From Martelella alba (GTDB taxonomy: Bacteria > Pseudomonadota > Gammaproteobacteria > Enterobacterales > Enterobacteriaceae), in contig NZ_SZPQ01000025.1 in assembly GCF_005217455.1 (NCBI RefSeq), positions 23,662 through 87,661 of the forward strand: a DNA stretch of 64,000 nt, read 5' to 3'. Positions 30,614 to 41,104 of this stretch are shown here, piece by piece (within the stretch, counting starts at the first letter, position 1; the number at the start of each line of letters is the position of its first letter). A program made the translations under genes and the position numbers. The notes below the pieces were generated by a model, which saw nothing but the letters and a program-made list of their open reading frames with translations, searched no databases and was not told the origin of the DNA.

Positions 30614-30736
30614 ACGGCTATAGTGTGTCGATTGGGGTTAAACCACTATATATGGGGTTTTTATGTTAATTTGATAACAAGATAGTGATTAATAGTCGTT
30701 AATGCAAGGGACGAAAACGGGGCGATGTGTGGATAA
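30614..30736 (-). promoter_or_regulatory. nrdA control region: two NrdR-like boxes and a DnaA box
   Basis: Two near-palindromic AT-rich boxes, around GGCTATAGTGTG (30614-30629) and ACCACTATATATGGGGT (30641-30660), lie about 30 bases apart, roughly three helical turns, as NrdR box pairs do upstream of RNR operons. A perfect DnaA box (TGTGGATAA, 30728-30736) lies farther upstream, as also found before E. coli nrdAB. The remainder of the 327-base gap to ubiG shows no gene. Confidence 0.65.
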
Positions 30737-30888
30737 GTTGGGGGCGAAATGTTAACGGCAAGCGACAAAGCGCTATTTCTTCGGCGCTTGCCGCTTGTCA
30801 AGCCGAGTCGCTAAAAAATTCTAAAAGATATCTTTTGATGGATTATTAATCCCAAAGTAAGTACCTGGCGGCACGGACCCCTTGCCCG

Positions 30889-31623
30889 TTATCCCCCATG
30901 GCGGGTATGCAACATGTAATTGACATCCACATTGCCCCCCAGAACGAAACGGTCGCGCAGGGGAAGGTAATGCAGGCCGGTGATATGCCGCCCCCGCAAA
31001 GGCGTGTCGTCCACCCAGGCCAGCAGTTCCGCCGGTTTGATAAATTTGGCGATATCGTGGGTACCGCGCGGAACCATGCGCAGCACATATTCCGCCCCGA
31101 CGATGGCCATCAGCCAGGCTTTGGGATTGCGGTTGAGCGTGGAGAAAAACACATCGCCGCCGGGTTTGACCAGCCGGGCGCAGGCGCGGACGACGGAGGC
31201 CGGATCCGGCACATGCTCCAGCATCTCCATGCAGGTAACCACGTCGTAGCGGCCGGGCTCGGCGGCGGCGCGCTCTTCCACGGTCTGCTGGATATAATCG
31301 ATGTCCAGCCGGCTTTCCAGCGCGTGCAACCGGGCCACCGTCAGCGGTTCGGCCCCCATGTCCAGACCGGTGACGGCGGCGCCCTCGCGCGCCATGCTTT
31401 CGGCCAGAATGCCGCCGCCGCAGCCGACATCCAGCACCGCCTTGCCGTACAGGCCGCCGGCGCGTTCCAGAATATAGTCCAGCCGCAACGGATTAATGCG
31501 ATGCAAGGGTTTGAATTCCCCTTCGGGATCCCACCAGCGCGACGCCATGGCATCGAATTTGGCGATTTCCCTTTGATCCACGTTGCCGGCGGCCGGCGGC
31601 GGATTATCCACTTCCGGATTCAT
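30889..31623 (-). CDS. ubiG: Ubiquinone biosynthesis O-methyltransferase
   Basis: UbiG carries out both O-methylation steps of ubiquinone synthesis using S-adenosylmethionine. The product is 244 residues, four more than E. coli. The SAM-binding motif I is [13 protein letters not shown], followed by [11 protein letters not shown] and [15 protein letters not shown]. Conserved membrane-association and substrate regions ([25 protein letters not shown]) are present. The start has a GGGAG site. It is transcribed divergently from gyrA, as in E. coli. Confidence 0.97.
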   Translation of the reverse strand: MNPEVDNPPPAAGNVDQREIAKFDAMASRWWDPEGEFKPLHRINPLRLDYILERAGGLYGKAVLDVGCGGGILAESMAREGAAVTGLDMGAEPLTVARLHALESRLDIDYIQQTVEERAAAEPGRYDVVTCMEMLEHVPDPASVVRACARLVKPGGDVFFSTLNRNPKAWLMAIVGAEYVLRMVPRGTHDIAKFIKPAELLAWVDDTPLRGRHITGLHYLPLRDRFVLGGNVDVNYMLHTRHGG

Positions 31624-31744
31624 TCACTGCGCTCCCTGAGTCTATAACGGGCGAAATGCTGCAAGTATACCTGGAACCGGCCGGCAGGCCAGCAATCCCT
31701 TCGGCCGGAGCGCCATGAGGCACGTCTATTCAACGCCGACAATT

Positions 31745-31773
31745 TTCCTGGAACGGCCACTTTGTGGTATACT
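31745..31773 (+). promoter_or_regulatory. Probable gyrA promoter
   Basis: A good -10 element TATACT lies at 31768-31773. Seventeen bases upstream is only a weak -35 (TTCCTG, 31745-31750). A weak -35 with a strong -10 is typical of supercoiling-sensitive gyr promoters, where relaxation raises transcription. The start codon lies 54 bases downstream of the -10. Confidence 0.55.
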
Positions 31774-31827
31774 TTGGCACCTTCAAATCCGGGTAGATGC
31801 TTCAATTAGTAGAGGGATAGCGGCTCA

Positions 31828-34503
31828 ATGAGTGACCTAGCCAGAGAAATAACACCGGTCAACATCGAAGAAGAGTTAAAAAGCTCTTATCTGGATTACG
31901 CCATGTCCGTCATTGTCGGACGTGCGCTGCCGGATGTGCGGGACGGACTAAAACCAGTGCATCGCCGCGTATTGTACGCCATGAGCGTGCTCGGCAACGA
32001 CTGGAACAAACCCTACAAGAAATCGGCCCGCGTGGTCGGGGACGTCATCGGTAAATATCACCCCCACGGGGATACCGCGGTCTACGATACCATCGTGCGC
32101 ATGGCGCAGCCTTTCTCGTTGCGGTACATGCTGGTGGACGGTCAGGGCAACTTCGGCTCGGTGGACGGCGATTCCGCCGCGGCAATGCGTTATACCGAAG
32201 TCCGTATGGCGAAAATCGCCCACGAACTGCTGGCGGATCTGGAAAAGGAGACGGTGGATTATGTGCCGAACTACGACGGCACCGAGCAAATCCCCGACGT
32301 CATGCCCACCAAGATCCCCAACTTGCTGGTCAACGGCTCTTCGGGCATCGCGGTGGGGATGGCCACCAATATCCCGCCCCATAACCTGACGGAAGTCATC
32401 AACGGCTGCCTGGCCTATATCCATGATCCCGACATCAGCGTCGAAGGCCTGATGGAGCACATACCGGGGCCGGACTTTCCCACCGCCGCCATTATCAACG
32501 GCCGGCGCGGCATCGAGGAAGCGTATCGCACCGGCCGGGGCAAGATTTTGATTCGCGCCCGGGCGGAAGTGGAAACCGACGCCAAAAACGGCCGCGAAAC
32601 CATCCTGGTGCATGAAATTCCCTATCAGGTGAACAAGGCCCGCCTGATTGAAAAAATCGCCGAGCTGGTGAAGGACAAGCGCATCGAGGGCATTAGCGCG
32701 TTGCGCGACGAATCCGATAAAGAGGGCATGCGCATCGTCATCGAGATCAAGCGCGACGCGGTGGGCGAAGTGGTGCTGAATAACCTCTATTCCCAGACGC
32801 AGCTGCAAGTCTCGTTCGGCATCAATATGGTGGCGCTGCACGAGGGGCAACCCAGGATACTGACGCTGAAGGATATCCTGGCCGCCTTCATCCGGCACCG
32901 CCGCGAAGTGGTCACCCGCCGGACCATTTTCGAGCTGCGCAAAGCGCGCGAGCGCGCCCATATCCTCGAGGCGCTGGCGGTGGCGCTGGCCAACATCGAG
33001 CCGATTATCGAACTCATCCGCAACGCGCCCACCCCGGCCGAGGCCAAATCCGCCCTGGTCGCCCAATCCTGGGCGCTGGGTTCGGTGGCCGCCATGCTGG
33101 AGCGCGCCGGCGACAACGCGGCCCGGCCTGAATGGCTGGAGGATCAATACGGCATTCATGACGGACGCTATTATCTGACCGAGCAGCAGGCCCAGGCCAT
33201 CCTTGATCTGCGCTTGCAGAAACTGACCGGGCTGGAGCACGAAAAGCTGCTGGACGAGTATAAGGAACTGCTGGCCCAGATCGCCGAGCTTATCATTATC
33301 CTGGAAAACCCCGAGCGGTTGATGGAGGTGATTTGCGAAGAGCTGACCGCCATGAAAGCGCTGTACAGCGATCCCCGCCGCACTGAAATCACCGTGAACA
33401 CGTCCGATATCAATATCGAGGATTTGATCAACCAGGAGGATGTGGTTGTCACCCTGTCTCACGAGGGTTATGTCAAGTACCAGCCGCTGTCCGACTATGA
33501 GGCGCAGCGCCGCGGCGGCAAGGGCAAGATGGCGGCCCGCATCAAGGAAGAGGATTTTATCGAGCGACTGCTGGTGGCCAACACCCACGATACCATCCTG
33601 TTGTTCTCCAGCCGCGGGCGCCTGTACTGGATGAAGGTCTACCAATTGCCGGAAGCCAGTCGCGGCGCGCGCGGTCGGCCGATTGTCAATTTGCTGCCGC
33701 TGGAGCCGGACGAGCGTATCACCGCCATTTTGCCGGTGCGCGAGTATGAGGAAGGACGGCATGTTTTCATGGCCACCGCCAGCGGTACCGTGAAAAAGAC
33801 CGCGCTTGCCGAATTCAGCCGCCCCCGCAGCGCCGGCATCATCGCCGTCAATTTGAACGAAGGGGATGAACTGATTGGCGTGGATCTGACCGACGGGCGA
33901 AGCGAGGTCATGCTGTTTTCCGCCTACGGCAAGGTGGTGCGCTTCCCCGAGGAGCAGGTTCGCTCCATGGGCCGCACCGCAACCGGCGTGCGCGGCATCA
34001 ATCTGGCCGAGGGCGATCGCGTGGTGTCGTTGATCATACCGCGCGGCGACGGACCGATCCTGACCGTGACGCAACATGGCTTCGGCAAACGCACCGCCCA
34101 GAACGAATATCCCACCAAGTCGCGGGCCACCCTTGGCGTTATTTCCATTAAAGTGACGGAACGCAACGGGCAAGTGGTCGGCGCGGTGCAAGTGGCGGAC
34201 AGCGATCAGATCATGATGATCACCGACGCCGGCACGTTGGTGCGCACCCGGGTGTCCGAGGTCAGTATCATCGGACGCAACACCCAGGGCGTGACGCTTA
34301 TCCGCACCGTGGAAGGCGAGCATGTGGTCGGATTGCAGCGGGTGGCCGAACCGGTGGACGAGGAAGATTTGGTCGATGTCAAAGCCCTGGCGGAACAAGA
34401 CGGTCTCCCCGAACCGGAAGATGACGTCGGTGACGATATCGATGAGGAGATCGATGACGGGGGTATCGACGACATGGACGACGAAGACGACGCCGACAGA
34501 TAA
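31828..34503 (+). CDS. gyrA: DNA gyrase subunit A
   Basis: GyrA is the DNA-breaking and rejoining subunit of gyrase. The product is 891 residues, about 16 longer than E. coli because of an expanded acidic C-terminal tail rich in Asp and Glu. The active-site tyrosine is Y122 in [11 protein letters not shown]. The quinolone-resistance region reads [13 protein letters not shown], with Thr at 83 where E. coli has Ser, and Asp at 87. The six-bladed C-terminal wrapping domain includes the GyrA-box segment [10 protein letters not shown]. It is flanked by an upstream TATACT promoter and a downstream terminator. Confidence 0.98.
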   Translation: MSDLAREITPVNIEEELKSSYLDYAMSVIVGRALPDVRDGLKPVHRRVLYAMSVLGNDWNKPYKKSARVVGDVIGKYHPHGDTAVYDTIVRMAQPFSLRYMLVDGQGNFGSVDGDSAAAMRYTEVRMAKIAHELLADLEKETVDYVPNYDGTEQIPDVMPTKIPNLLVNGSSGIAVGMATNIPPHNLTEVINGCLAYIHDPDISVEGLMEHIPGPDFPTAAIINGRRGIEEAYRTGRGKILIRARAEVETDAKNGRETILVHEIPYQVNKARLIEKIAELVKDKRIEGISALRDESDKEGMRIVIEIKRDAVGEVVLNNLYSQTQLQVSFGINMVALHEGQPRILTLKDILAAFIRHRREVVTRRTIFELRKARERAHILEALAVALANIEPIIELIRNAPTPAEAKSALVAQSWALGSVAAMLERAGDNAARPEWLEDQYGIHDGRYYLTEQQAQAILDLRLQKLTGLEHEKLLDEYKELLAQIAELIIILENPERLMEVICEELTAMKALYSDPRRTEITVNTSDINIEDLINQEDVVVTLSHEGYVKYQPLSDYEAQRRGGKGKMAARIKEEDFIERLLVANTHDTILLFSSRGRLYWMKVYQLPEASRGARGRPIVNLLPLEPDERITAILPVREYEEGRHVFMATASGTVKKTALAEFSRPRSAGIIAVNLNEGDELIGVDLTDGRSEVMLFSAYGKVVRFPEEQVRSMGRTATGVRGINLAEGDRVVSLIIPRGDGPILTVTQHGFGKRTAQNEYPTKSRATLGVISIKVTERNGQVVGAVQVADSDQIMMITDAGTLVRTRVSEVSIIGRNTQGVTLIRTVEGEHVVGLQRVAEPVDEEDLVDVKALAEQDGLPEPEDDVGDDIDEEIDDGGIDDMDDEDDADR

Positions 34504-34623
34504 CCCGGCGGCCGTCCCCACGGCCCCTCGCCGCCCTCCGGTCCCCGGCCGGCGACGGGTCGGACAGCGGGAGAAGACGGACGCCGGCGGCGATAGGGCC
34601 GCATCCGGCGCCGCGAGGTCAAT

Positions 34624-34649
34624 GCCAGCGTATGTCGCTGGCTTTTTTT
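34624..34649 (+). terminator. Intrinsic terminator after gyrA
   Basis: The 7-bp stem GCCAGCG/CGCTGGC with a five-base loop (34624-34642) is followed by seven T residues. It lies about 120 bases after the gyrA stop and before rcsC on the same strand. Confidence 0.85.
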
Positions 34650-34725
34650 ATCCGGGGCCGGTAGTGTATCGCCAGAGGCGTACCCAGATTCATTACGATT
34701 CAGCATTCGCCGGGAGGGTGCGGTT

Positions 34726-37593
34726 TTGAAATACTTTTCGTCATTTCGCACCACCATAAAAATTTCCCGCTATTTGTTCCGGACGCTGGCGCTGCTGCTT
34801 TGGGCGCTGGGGGCTTTGCTGTCGGCGTTTTATATGATAAGCCTGCTGCACCAGCGCGAATCCGATTTACGCCAGGAGTTCAATACCATCTATGCCCAGG
34901 CACAGAACTATTTCACCCGTTCCGCCACCATCATGCGCGAGATCAAGTACGTGGCGGAAAACCGGCTCAGCGCCGGTTTACCGAGCCTCGACACGCTAAA
35001 CGGCCTGCTTGTCGGCCGCGTCACGCGCCCGCAATACCTGCCGCTAAACCCCGGCAGCGACTGTGGCGCCGTCGACGCCGAATACCACAGCGCGGTGGAT
35101 TCGCTCAGTTATTTTCTCAGCTATTGGAAAGACAGTTTTTCCGATAGCTATGATCTTAATCGGGTTTTTTATATCAATGGCGAAAATCTGTGCATGGCGG
35201 ATTTCAACTTGCGCAATGTCAGCAATGCCGGCAGCACGTTGCCCAAAAGCCTGCAACAGCAAATGCTCAAATACCGCAACGCCCGGCAAAACGATCCGGA
35301 GGACGATCTCTATTGGGTCGTGCCGGGCGCCCGCTCCGGCGACGGCTACTTTTACGCGCTGACGCCCATCTATGTGGCCAACAAACTGGAAGCCATGCTT
35401 GGCATTGAGCTGAGCGTCCGGCTGGAGGATTTCGCCGCCAACAGCAGCCTGCCCATGGGTATCGCGCTGCTGGATCAAAACAATGCCCCGGTGATTACCC
35501 TCTCAGAGGGAGAGCGGCGCGCGGCCCTGTTGACCGACTATCCGGAAGCGGCCAGTTTTTACGGCTATAACGAGGGGTACAAGGATCTGGTGCTTAAACG
35601 CAGCTTGACGCCGACCTCGCTCAGTATCGTTTACTCGTTGCCGCTATCGGTCGTCATGGAAAATTTCAAGCTGACGTTTCTCAATGCGCTGTTGCTCAAT
35701 TTTCTTTCGGCGGCGCTGTTGTTGACGCTGACCTGGCTATTTGAGCGCAAGATGTTCGCGCCGGCGGAGAAAAATGCCCTGCAATTGGAGGAAAACGAGC
35801 AATTCAATCGCAAAATCGTCGCATCGGCGCCGGTGGGCATCTGTATCTTGCGTATCAGCGACGGCGCCAATCTGATCAGCAATGAACTGGCGCATAATTA
35901 CTTAAGCTTGCTGACCTTTGAGGATCGCGAACGCATCATCCGTATCATCTGCCGTCAACAGGTCAATTTCGTCGATGTGATGACCAGTAATAACAATAAC
36001 TTGCAAATCAGTTTCGTGCATTCGCGCTACCTGAACGAAAATGTAGCCATCTGCGTATTGGTGGATATTAGCGCCCGGGTGAAAATGGAGGAATCGCTAC
36101 AGGAAATGGCCGCGGCGGCGGAACAGGCCAGCCAGGCGAAATCCATGTTCCTGGCCACCGTCAGCCATGAGCTGCGCACGCCGCTATATGGTATTATCGG
36201 CAATCTGGATTTGCTGAAAACCAAAGAGCTGCCGGAAGGGGTCGATCGGCTGGTCATGGCCATGAACAATTCTTCGGCGCTGTTGCTCAATATTATCAGC
36301 GATATCCTGGATTTCTCGAAGATTGAATCCGATCAACTGAAAATTGAATCGCGCGGTTACTCGCCGCGGGAAGTCATTAGCCATATCGCCGGCAATTATC
36401 TGTCGCTGGTGGTGAAAAAGCGTCTGGGATTGTACTGCTTTATCGATCCGGGCGTGCCGGAAAGTTTGCGCGGCGATCCGGTGCGGTTGCAGCAAGTTCT
36501 GTCCAATATCCTCAATAATGCCATTAAATTCACCCGCAGCGGTTGCATTACCGTCAGCCTTTATTGCCATGACGGCTATTTGCAGATCTGCATTCGCGAT
36601 ACCGGGGTTGGCATACAGCAACGGGAATTGGTAAAGCTGTTCGACCCCTTCGTCCAATTGGGCGGCGGCGATCAACAGCAATTTCACGGCACTGGCCTGG
36701 GGCTGGCCATATGCGAAAAACTGGTCAGTTTGATGGACGGGGATATCGCCGTGGAGTCCGAAAGCGGACTGGGCAGCCAATTCACCATCCGTCTGCCGCT
36801 CTATCAAGCGGTGTATCCCCGCCGGGAGGCCGTGGATGCGTTCCGCGGCAAAGGTTGCTGGCTGGCGCTACGCAATAATGCCCTGGAATGTCATTTAAGA
36901 CGGATACTTGAGCCATGGGGTTTTATCGTGCGCCGTTATACCGGTCTGGCCATTCCCGCCGACGATGTGCTTGTCGGGGAGGATACGCCTCCCGGCCATG
37001 CGCGACACCGGGCATGGATCCGTTTCGCCCTTGAGCATATCGGTCCGGCGATGGAAACCGCGCCCGGCGCCTGGCAACTGAGTCCGGCCTTCGCCGAAGA
37101 GCTCCCGGCCATTTTGCGGAAAATTTATTGCCCCGAACACACCCCGACGGCGCCGGCGCTGGTCGGCCCCGTACTGCCGGTCAACGGCGAGAATCTTGAT
37201 ATTCAGGTTCTGGTGGTGGATGATCATCCCATCAATCGTCGCTTGCTGGCGGATCAATTGGGATCGCTGGGGTATCGGGTAGCGACCGCCAACGACGGCG
37301 TCGATGCGCTCAATTATCTAGGTAAGCAACCGGCGGATATCGTGTTGAGCGATGTCAACATGCCCAGAATGGACGGCTATGAATTCACTCGCCGTTTACG
37401 CCGGCAAGGCAACGCTACGCCGGTCATCGGCGTCACCGCCAACGCCATGGCGGATGAAAAGCAGCGCTGTCTTGACGCGGGGATGGACAGCTGTTTATCG
37501 AAACCGGTGACCCTGGCCATATTGCAGCCGGTACTGGAACAGTTCAGCCGCCAGGTCAGGGAGCGTCGGGAAACGGCGCAAGCACAATCCTGA
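34726..37593 (+). CDS. rcsC: Rcs phosphorelay hybrid sensor kinase
   Basis: RcsC is the inner-membrane hybrid histidine kinase of the Rcs envelope-stress phosphorelay. The product is 955 residues against 949 in E. coli. It has two N-terminal transmembrane helices around a periplasmic domain, a dimerisation/phosphoacceptor motif ATVSHELRTPLYG with His near residue 482, ATPase-domain motifs FHGTGLGLAICEKL, and a C-terminal receiver with phospho-Asp near 875 (VLSDVNMPRMDGY). The start codon is TTG, supported by GGGAGGG about eight bases upstream and by the conserved KY..SFRTT N-terminus. It converges on rcsB, as in E. coli. Confidence 0.97.
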   Translation: MKYFSSFRTTIKISRYLFRTLALLLWALGALLSAFYMISLLHQRESDLRQEFNTIYAQAQNYFTRSATIMREIKYVAENRLSAGLPSLDTLNGLLVGRVTRPQYLPLNPGSDCGAVDAEYHSAVDSLSYFLSYWKDSFSDSYDLNRVFYINGENLCMADFNLRNVSNAGSTLPKSLQQQMLKYRNARQNDPEDDLYWVVPGARSGDGYFYALTPIYVANKLEAMLGIELSVRLEDFAANSSLPMGIALLDQNNAPVITLSEGERRAALLTDYPEAASFYGYNEGYKDLVLKRSLTPTSLSIVYSLPLSVVMENFKLTFLNALLLNFLSAALLLTLTWLFERKMFAPAEKNALQLEENEQFNRKIVASAPVGICILRISDGANLISNELAHNYLSLLTFEDRERIIRIICRQQVNFVDVMTSNNNNLQISFVHSRYLNENVAICVLVDISARVKMEESLQEMAAAAEQASQAKSMFLATVSHELRTPLYGIIGNLDLLKTKELPEGVDRLVMAMNNSSALLLNIISDILDFSKIESDQLKIESRGYSPREVISHIAGNYLSLVVKKRLGLYCFIDPGVPESLRGDPVRLQQVLSNILNNAIKFTRSGCITVSLYCHDGYLQICIRDTGVGIQQRELVKLFDPFVQLGGGDQQQFHGTGLGLAICEKLVSLMDGDIAVESESGLGSQFTIRLPLYQAVYPRREAVDAFRGKGCWLALRNNALECHLRRILEPWGFIVRRYTGLAIPADDVLVGEDTPPGHARHRAWIRFALEHIGPAMETAPGAWQLSPAFAEELPAILRKIYCPEHTPTAPALVGPVLPVNGENLDIQVLVVDDHPINRRLLADQLGSLGYRVATANDGVDALNYLGKQPADIVLSDVNMPRMDGYEFTRRLRRQGNATPVIGVTANAMADEKQRCLDAGMDSCLSKPVTLAILQPVLEQFSRQVRERRETAQAQS

Positions 37594-37648
37594 CGCAATC
37601 TATTGCAGGCGACGCGATAGCGCGTCCGTATCAGGGCCGCGGCGGCCG

Positions 37649-37668
37649 TGAGCGGGTATCCCCGCTCA
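37649..37668. terminator. Bidirectional stem-loop between rcsC and rcsB
   Basis: An 8-bp inverted repeat TGAGCGGG/CCCGCTCA with a four-base loop lies in the 86-base gap between the convergent rcsC and rcsB genes. No long T-run follows on either side, so it is a modest terminator or mRNA end-protecting hairpin. Confidence 0.45.
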
Positions 37669-37679
37669 GGTCGGTGCGA

Positions 37680-38330
37680 TTATTCTTTATTGGCCGGCGT
37701 CATGCTCACCGACGAGAGATAGTTGAGCAGGGCGATATCATTTTCCACGCCAAGTTTCAGCATCGCCGATTTCTTCTGGCTGCTGATGGTTTTGATGCTG
37801 CGATTGAGCTTTTTGGCGATCTCCGTAACCAGAAACCCCTCGGCGAACAGGCGTAGCACTTCGCTTTCCTTAGGTGAAAGCCGTTTGTCGCCGTAACCGC
37901 CGGCGCTAATACGCTCAAGCAGTTTCGCCACGCTATCGGGCGTGTATTTTTTGCCTTTTTGCAACGATGCCAGTGCTTTGGGCAAATCCGTGGGCGCGCC
38001 CTGTTTGAGCACTATCCCATCAATATCCAGTTCAAGCACCGCGCTTAAAATGGCCGGGTTGTTATTCATCGTCAGCACAATGATGGCCAACTGGGGATAA
38101 TGGCGCTTGATATATTTAATCAGGGTAATACCGTCGCCGTATTTTTCGCCGGGCATTGAAAGGTCGGTCACCAAAACATTAGCGTCCAGTTTGCCGAGGC
38201 TATTGATGAGAGACGTAGAGTCCTCAAATTCACCGACAACTTTTACCCATTCAATTTGTTCCAGTGATTTGCGAATCCCAAACAGGACGATCGGATGGTC
38301 ATCGGCAATGATGACGTTGAGATTATTCAT
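37680..38330 (-). CDS. rcsB: Rcs phosphorelay response regulator
   Basis: RcsB is the DNA-binding output regulator of the Rcs system, controlling capsule, motility and cell-envelope genes, alone or with partners such as RcsA. The product is 216 residues, the usual length. The receiver domain contains the acidic pair DD at 10-11 and the phosphorylated D56 in VTDLSMPG. The C-terminal LuxR-type helix-turn-helix has LSPKESEVLRLFAEGFLVTEI. It lies eight bases after rcsD in the same orientation and is probably co-transcribed with it. Confidence 0.98.
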   Translation of the reverse strand: MNNLNVIIADDHPIVLFGIRKSLEQIEWVKVVGEFEDSTSLINSLGKLDANVLVTDLSMPGEKYGDGITLIKYIKRHYPQLAIIVLTMNNNPAILSAVLELDIDGIVLKQGAPTDLPKALASLQKGKKYTPDSVAKLLERISAGGYGDKRLSPKESEVLRLFAEGFLVTEIAKKLNRSIKTISSQKKSAMLKLGVENDIALLNYLSSVSMTPANKE

Positions 38331-38338
38331 AGAGTTGA

Positions 38339-41080
38339 CTACCTTGCATGCTGTAGCAGTTTAATGACAAAAACATCAATTTGGCGGATATCGTGGCCGA
38401 TTTTTGAATTATCATTTTCTCTGTTAGCGAGTTTTATGTGTTGTTCCAGCATTTCGCATAATTGCTTACCGTGAACCAGATTCAGCATGGCAAAGACACC
38501 TTTTAGTCGATGCGCTGTCTGGGCCAGAGCAGATAAATCACCGTTTTCGGCCTCAGTATACAGCCTCTTGACGTCATCCGGTACTGTCTCGACGAAGAGC
38601 GGGATATAATCGCCCGTCAGCAGCGGTACCGTATCCGCTTGAGCGCCTTGGGTTTCCTGGGCGGCGTCGTCTGTATTTTCGGCGTGCTCCAGTCGCAGCT
38701 CCATCAATTGTAGCACCGCCTCCAGTAACGTCGCGCAGAGATTATAATTCACCGCCAGCCGCCGGGGCGTTAGCAGGGAGATGCCTACCGTATCCCCTTG
38801 CAACAGAACGGCGAAATCCTCCAGCCGCGACGGATCATCGGTGAACAGCAGGTCATGCTGACGGGGCTGGAGGTGCTCATCCGGATGCAGGACCTCCGCG
38901 CCCCATTGCGTCAGCATATCGCTGACAATGACGTGAACTTCATCATTGGCGATATCCAGCAAGGCCAGCACGCCCGCCAGAATTTTCTCCTGCTCGCCGG
39001 CATCGCCCTCCCCGGCGCTATCCATAACCGGCAACAACAGCCGCAGTCGATAGCGGGTCCCGATATCCGGCGTGCTGTGAATTTCCAGACCGCCGCCCAT
39101 TTTCTTGGACAAATGATTGCACAAAAACCAGGTCAGACCCGATCCCCGCCGGTAGGTATCCCGCTGGACCGGATGGATAAACGGCTGCTGGAGGTTCGCC
39201 AGTTCCTTGGCGTCGATTCCGCTGCCGGTATCGTCCAGACTGATGAGCACGGTGTCGGCCCGCACCGGATCCTGTTCCGTGGTCAAAACGATTTTGCCGT
39301 AGGCGGTGTTGATGATGCTGTAGTCCAGCAGCAGCGAAAGAATCTTTTTCAGCGCGGCGCCGTCGCCGGTATATTGCCTCTGCAAGGATAAACGAAAATG
39401 GTTAAACAGGCTCAATCCCTTTATCCGTATATCGGACAGCCGTTCCGCGAGCAATTCCTCCACCAGCGTGGAAAGGGAAAACGCCTGCGGCTCCGGTTGC
39501 CAATCCTGTAATTCCAATTGGGTCAGCCAGCGCACATTATCGAACAAAACCCGTAATTGCCCGGCGGCGAACTTCAAGGAGGCAAGCAGATGGCGGCGCG
39601 TTTGTTCGTCATCGGCGCAAAGCAATTCATCCACCTGTCCGGTCATTTCCCGTAACGGCTCGTCCAGTTCATGTTGCAGGTTGCTCAAAATGGCCCGACG
39701 GGCCTGATGATTTTTATTGAGTTCCTGCTGGGCCTGTTGCAATTTTTTATTAACCAAAACCTCTTTGTCGTGATCGAGTAATTGGAACAGATAGGTTTCA
39801 GGGGACAGGCGGCTTTTGTACATGCGGATTTCGTAAACTTCATTATTCACCGTGGCCTGGATGATACCCTGATGACTTTCCGCGAGATTGGCGATTTTTT
39901 GCAAACTGAGGTGGGGCAGCAGATGATCGGCGATTTTATTGCTGGCCACCAGATTATTGGCGCCGAAGTCGTACACCAGCAAACCCAATGGTAAATTGGC
40001 GATGACCTCTTCACTGAGAATCTGCCGGGATTTCAAGGCTCGGGCCATATTTTCCCGCGGGCGCAGAAAATGTTGGCGAACCAGGTAAATGCCAATCATC
40101 GATAAGGCGATCATCAACAGATTGATGGCGATAGGCCATAGGTTATTGCGCAGCAAGTCCACCGTCAGGCTGGTCAGCGGCACGCGATACACCAGGTTGA
40201 GGGGCGCATCGGGCAAACGGGCGTTGATGAACAGCGTCGACCCTTTGATCTGGCTGCCGATAAGCTGCATACCGTCCTGGGTATCATCGCCGCTGTCCGT
40301 ATCGCTATTGTCCACGTCCAAATCGGCTTCGTCGGTGCTCAGCGCGAAGTCGGCGCGGGCCATCGTCAACGGTATCAAATCGTTGACCGGCAAATCGGCG
40401 GCGATAATGGTCGCCAGATGGCCGGGCTGGTTAAAGATAATCCGTTGAGTGAAGTAATAATCGTTTTGAAAACGGTATTTGCGCAACGGGGAAAAACTTT
40501 CCCGCTGGTCCAGTATATTGGCTTGTTGCAGCATCTCGGCCCGGCGGGTCTTGATAAGCGTGCTGACATAGCTGTCTTCGAAACGGGTGGCGCTGTCGCG
40601 CAGCGGCTGGGTCGAAATCAACGTCAGGCTGTTATCGGTGCCGTTTAAAAAATACAGGGAATATTGATTGTTTTCCGCGCCCCACAGAATATCGAGATAG
40701 GACGACATGGCGGCGGCTGATAGCAAGGTACTGGCGTCGTGAGCGCCGAAAATCAATGCATCGGTTTTTTTATGCGCCTTGTCGACGTAATACACATCGG
40801 GCCGCAGGCGGACTTCCCGCGGAAGGGCGGTATTGGTCATGGATTCGCTGTTATTGAGGCTGACCGACAAGTCGTACAGTTGATCCGCCACGGTCCGGTA
40901 ACGATCGATACGTTTTTGCAAGCCGGCGGAAATCACGGCCATACTGTGCTTTTTCTCAATAAGATAGGCATTGACCGCTTGGAAACCGAGCAACCACAGA
41001 GACAATAACAGCAGGCAGATCAGTAATAACAGGCTGCGGGTCAGGGCCGCCGAGGTCAATTTGATGTTCTTGATTCGCAT
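38339..41080 (-). CDS. rcsD: Rcs phosphotransfer protein
   Basis: RcsD relays phosphate between RcsC and RcsB and also receives the inhibitory contact from IgaA. The product is 913 residues, a little longer than the 890 of E. coli. It has two membrane helices around a periplasmic domain, a degenerate histidine-kinase-like region lacking the phosphoacceptor motif, an inactive receiver-like domain, and a C-terminal HPt domain with the active His in TAHRLKGVFAMLNL. Gene order rcsD-rcsB facing rcsC is the standard one. Confidence 0.96.
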   Translation of the reverse strand: MRIKNIKLTSAALTRSLLLLICLLLLSLWLLGFQAVNAYLIEKKHSMAVISAGLQKRIDRYRTVADQLYDLSVSLNNSESMTNTALPREVRLRPDVYYVDKAHKKTDALIFGAHDASTLLSAAAMSSYLDILWGAENNQYSLYFLNGTDNSLTLISTQPLRDSATRFEDSYVSTLIKTRRAEMLQQANILDQRESFSPLRKYRFQNDYYFTQRIIFNQPGHLATIIAADLPVNDLIPLTMARADFALSTDEADLDVDNSDTDSGDDTQDGMQLIGSQIKGSTLFINARLPDAPLNLVYRVPLTSLTVDLLRNNLWPIAINLLMIALSMIGIYLVRQHFLRPRENMARALKSRQILSEEVIANLPLGLLVYDFGANNLVASNKIADHLLPHLSLQKIANLAESHQGIIQATVNNEVYEIRMYKSRLSPETYLFQLLDHDKEVLVNKKLQQAQQELNKNHQARRAILSNLQHELDEPLREMTGQVDELLCADDEQTRRHLLASLKFAAGQLRVLFDNVRWLTQLELQDWQPEPQAFSLSTLVEELLAERLSDIRIKGLSLFNHFRLSLQRQYTGDGAALKKILSLLLDYSIINTAYGKIVLTTEQDPVRADTVLISLDDTGSGIDAKELANLQQPFIHPVQRDTYRRGSGLTWFLCNHLSKKMGGGLEIHSTPDIGTRYRLRLLLPVMDSAGEGDAGEQEKILAGVLALLDIANDEVHVIVSDMLTQWGAEVLHPDEHLQPRQHDLLFTDDPSRLEDFAVLLQGDTVGISLLTPRRLAVNYNLCATLLEAVLQLMELRLEHAENTDDAAQETQGAQADTVPLLTGDYIPLFVETVPDDVKRLYTEAENGDLSALAQTAHRLKGVFAMLNLVHGKQLCEMLEQHIKLANRENDNSKIGHDIRQIDVFVIKLLQHAR

Positions 41081-41104
41081 AGAGCAGGCTTCGCCTTGTA
41101 AGGG

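Noticed and set aside
31948..34521. 857-residue open frame on the minus strand opposite gyrA
   Set aside because: Antisense shadow of gyrA with His/Gln-rich composition typical of such frames and no known homology.
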